Positions 6,384 to 6,476 of a stretch of 6,476 nt of DNA are shown here, one piece after another (the first letter of the stretch is position 1; every line of letters starts with the position of its first letter). The stretch is from Gammaproteobacteria bacterium (lineage in GTDB: Bacteria > Pseudomonadota > Gammaproteobacteria > Pseudomonadales > Pseudomonadaceae), in assembly GCA_012735335.1 (NCBI GenBank), contig JAAYHO010000348.1, forward strand, positions 1 through 6,476, in the 5' to 3' direction. The notes under the pieces are model-generated. The model saw only the letters and a list, made by a program, of their open reading frames with translations. It was not told where the DNA came from and did not search any database. A program made the position numbers and the translations under genes.

Positions 6384-6476
6384 ATTCTGTGCAGGCCTCT
6401 GCGTTGGTACACCCCTGCTACGACACGCTGCAAGTACGTCCCTGTAAGCTCGCGGTTTTCATCCCTGAAAACCGAC
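6384..6476. repeat. Possible dispersed intergenic repeat with terminal hairpin (runs off window)
   Basis: No gene is visible here. The stretch from about 6403 (TTGGTACACCCCTGCTACGA, then the CGCTGCAAGTACGTCCCTGT part) resembles a sequence I recall from intergenic repeats of Pseudomonas-group genomes, though I cannot confirm this. It ends in a clear dyad: CGGTTTTC (6453-6460), loop ATCCCT, GAAAACCG (6467-6474). The element probably continues past the window end. The repeat call is tentative; the dyad is directly visible. Confidence 0.4.

Noticed and set aside
4682..6433. 583-codon open frame on the minus strand opposite ahpF
   Set aside because: It is antisense to a gene with every AhpF motif intact. 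Long antisense frames are common in GC-rich DNA, and the translation shows no recognisable domain.
1..6476. CRISPR array, tRNA or rRNA gene, prophage or insertion sequence transposase
   Set aside because: I saw no regularly spaced repeats with spacers, no cloverleaf or rRNA-like sequence, and no transposase or integrase motifs on either strand.

Overview
The window looks like chromosomal DNA from a facultatively anaerobic gammaproteobacterium of the Pseudomonas lineage (Pseudomonas, Halopseudomonas, Stutzerimonas or similar). The reasons are GC-rich coding sequence, Pseudomonas-like AhpC and AhpF proteins, a ubiUVT cluster, and ANR/FNR-type and OxyR-type sites. The exact genus cannot be fixed by eye.

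Layout. Positions 1-2203 hold a compact minus-strand operon read in the order ubiU, ubiV, ubiT. Its three proteins serve the oxygen-independent branch of ubiquinone synthesis. UbiT is cut by the left edge of the window. An FNR/ANR-type box lies 59 bases before ubiU. Between this box and the next gene is a pair of inverted repeat arms (2317-2421) that resembles a dispersed REP/REPIN-type element. Positions 2423-3682 encode a minus-strand acyl-CoA dehydrogenase of the ACAD10/11 (FadE2-like) type. A 342-base AT-rich region (3683-4024) separates it from the divergent ahpC. This region carries a second ANR/FNR-type box and an unusual array of OxyR-like half-sites with a 15-base period. On the plus strand follow ahpC, a strong terminator, ahpF, and another strong hairpin. 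The last 150 bases hold no gene but contain a short G-rich repeat and a tail that looks like a dispersed intergenic repeat.

How it fits together. The ubiUVT operon keeps ubiquinone production going when the O2-dependent hydroxylases cannot work. AhpC and AhpF form the NADH-dependent peroxiredoxin system that removes hydrogen peroxide and organic peroxides when oxygen is present. The acyl-CoA dehydrogenase feeds electrons from acyl-CoA oxidation to the quinone pool through ETF. The region therefore links redox state, quinone supply and peroxide defence. Its regulatory sites suggest oxygen control (ANR/DNR) and peroxide control (OxyR).

I see no new defence, mobile or biosynthetic system. The most interesting signals are regulatory: the OxyR-like array, the ANR box in the ahpC/dehydrogenase spacer, the ubiV-ubiT junction, and the two repeat-like elements.
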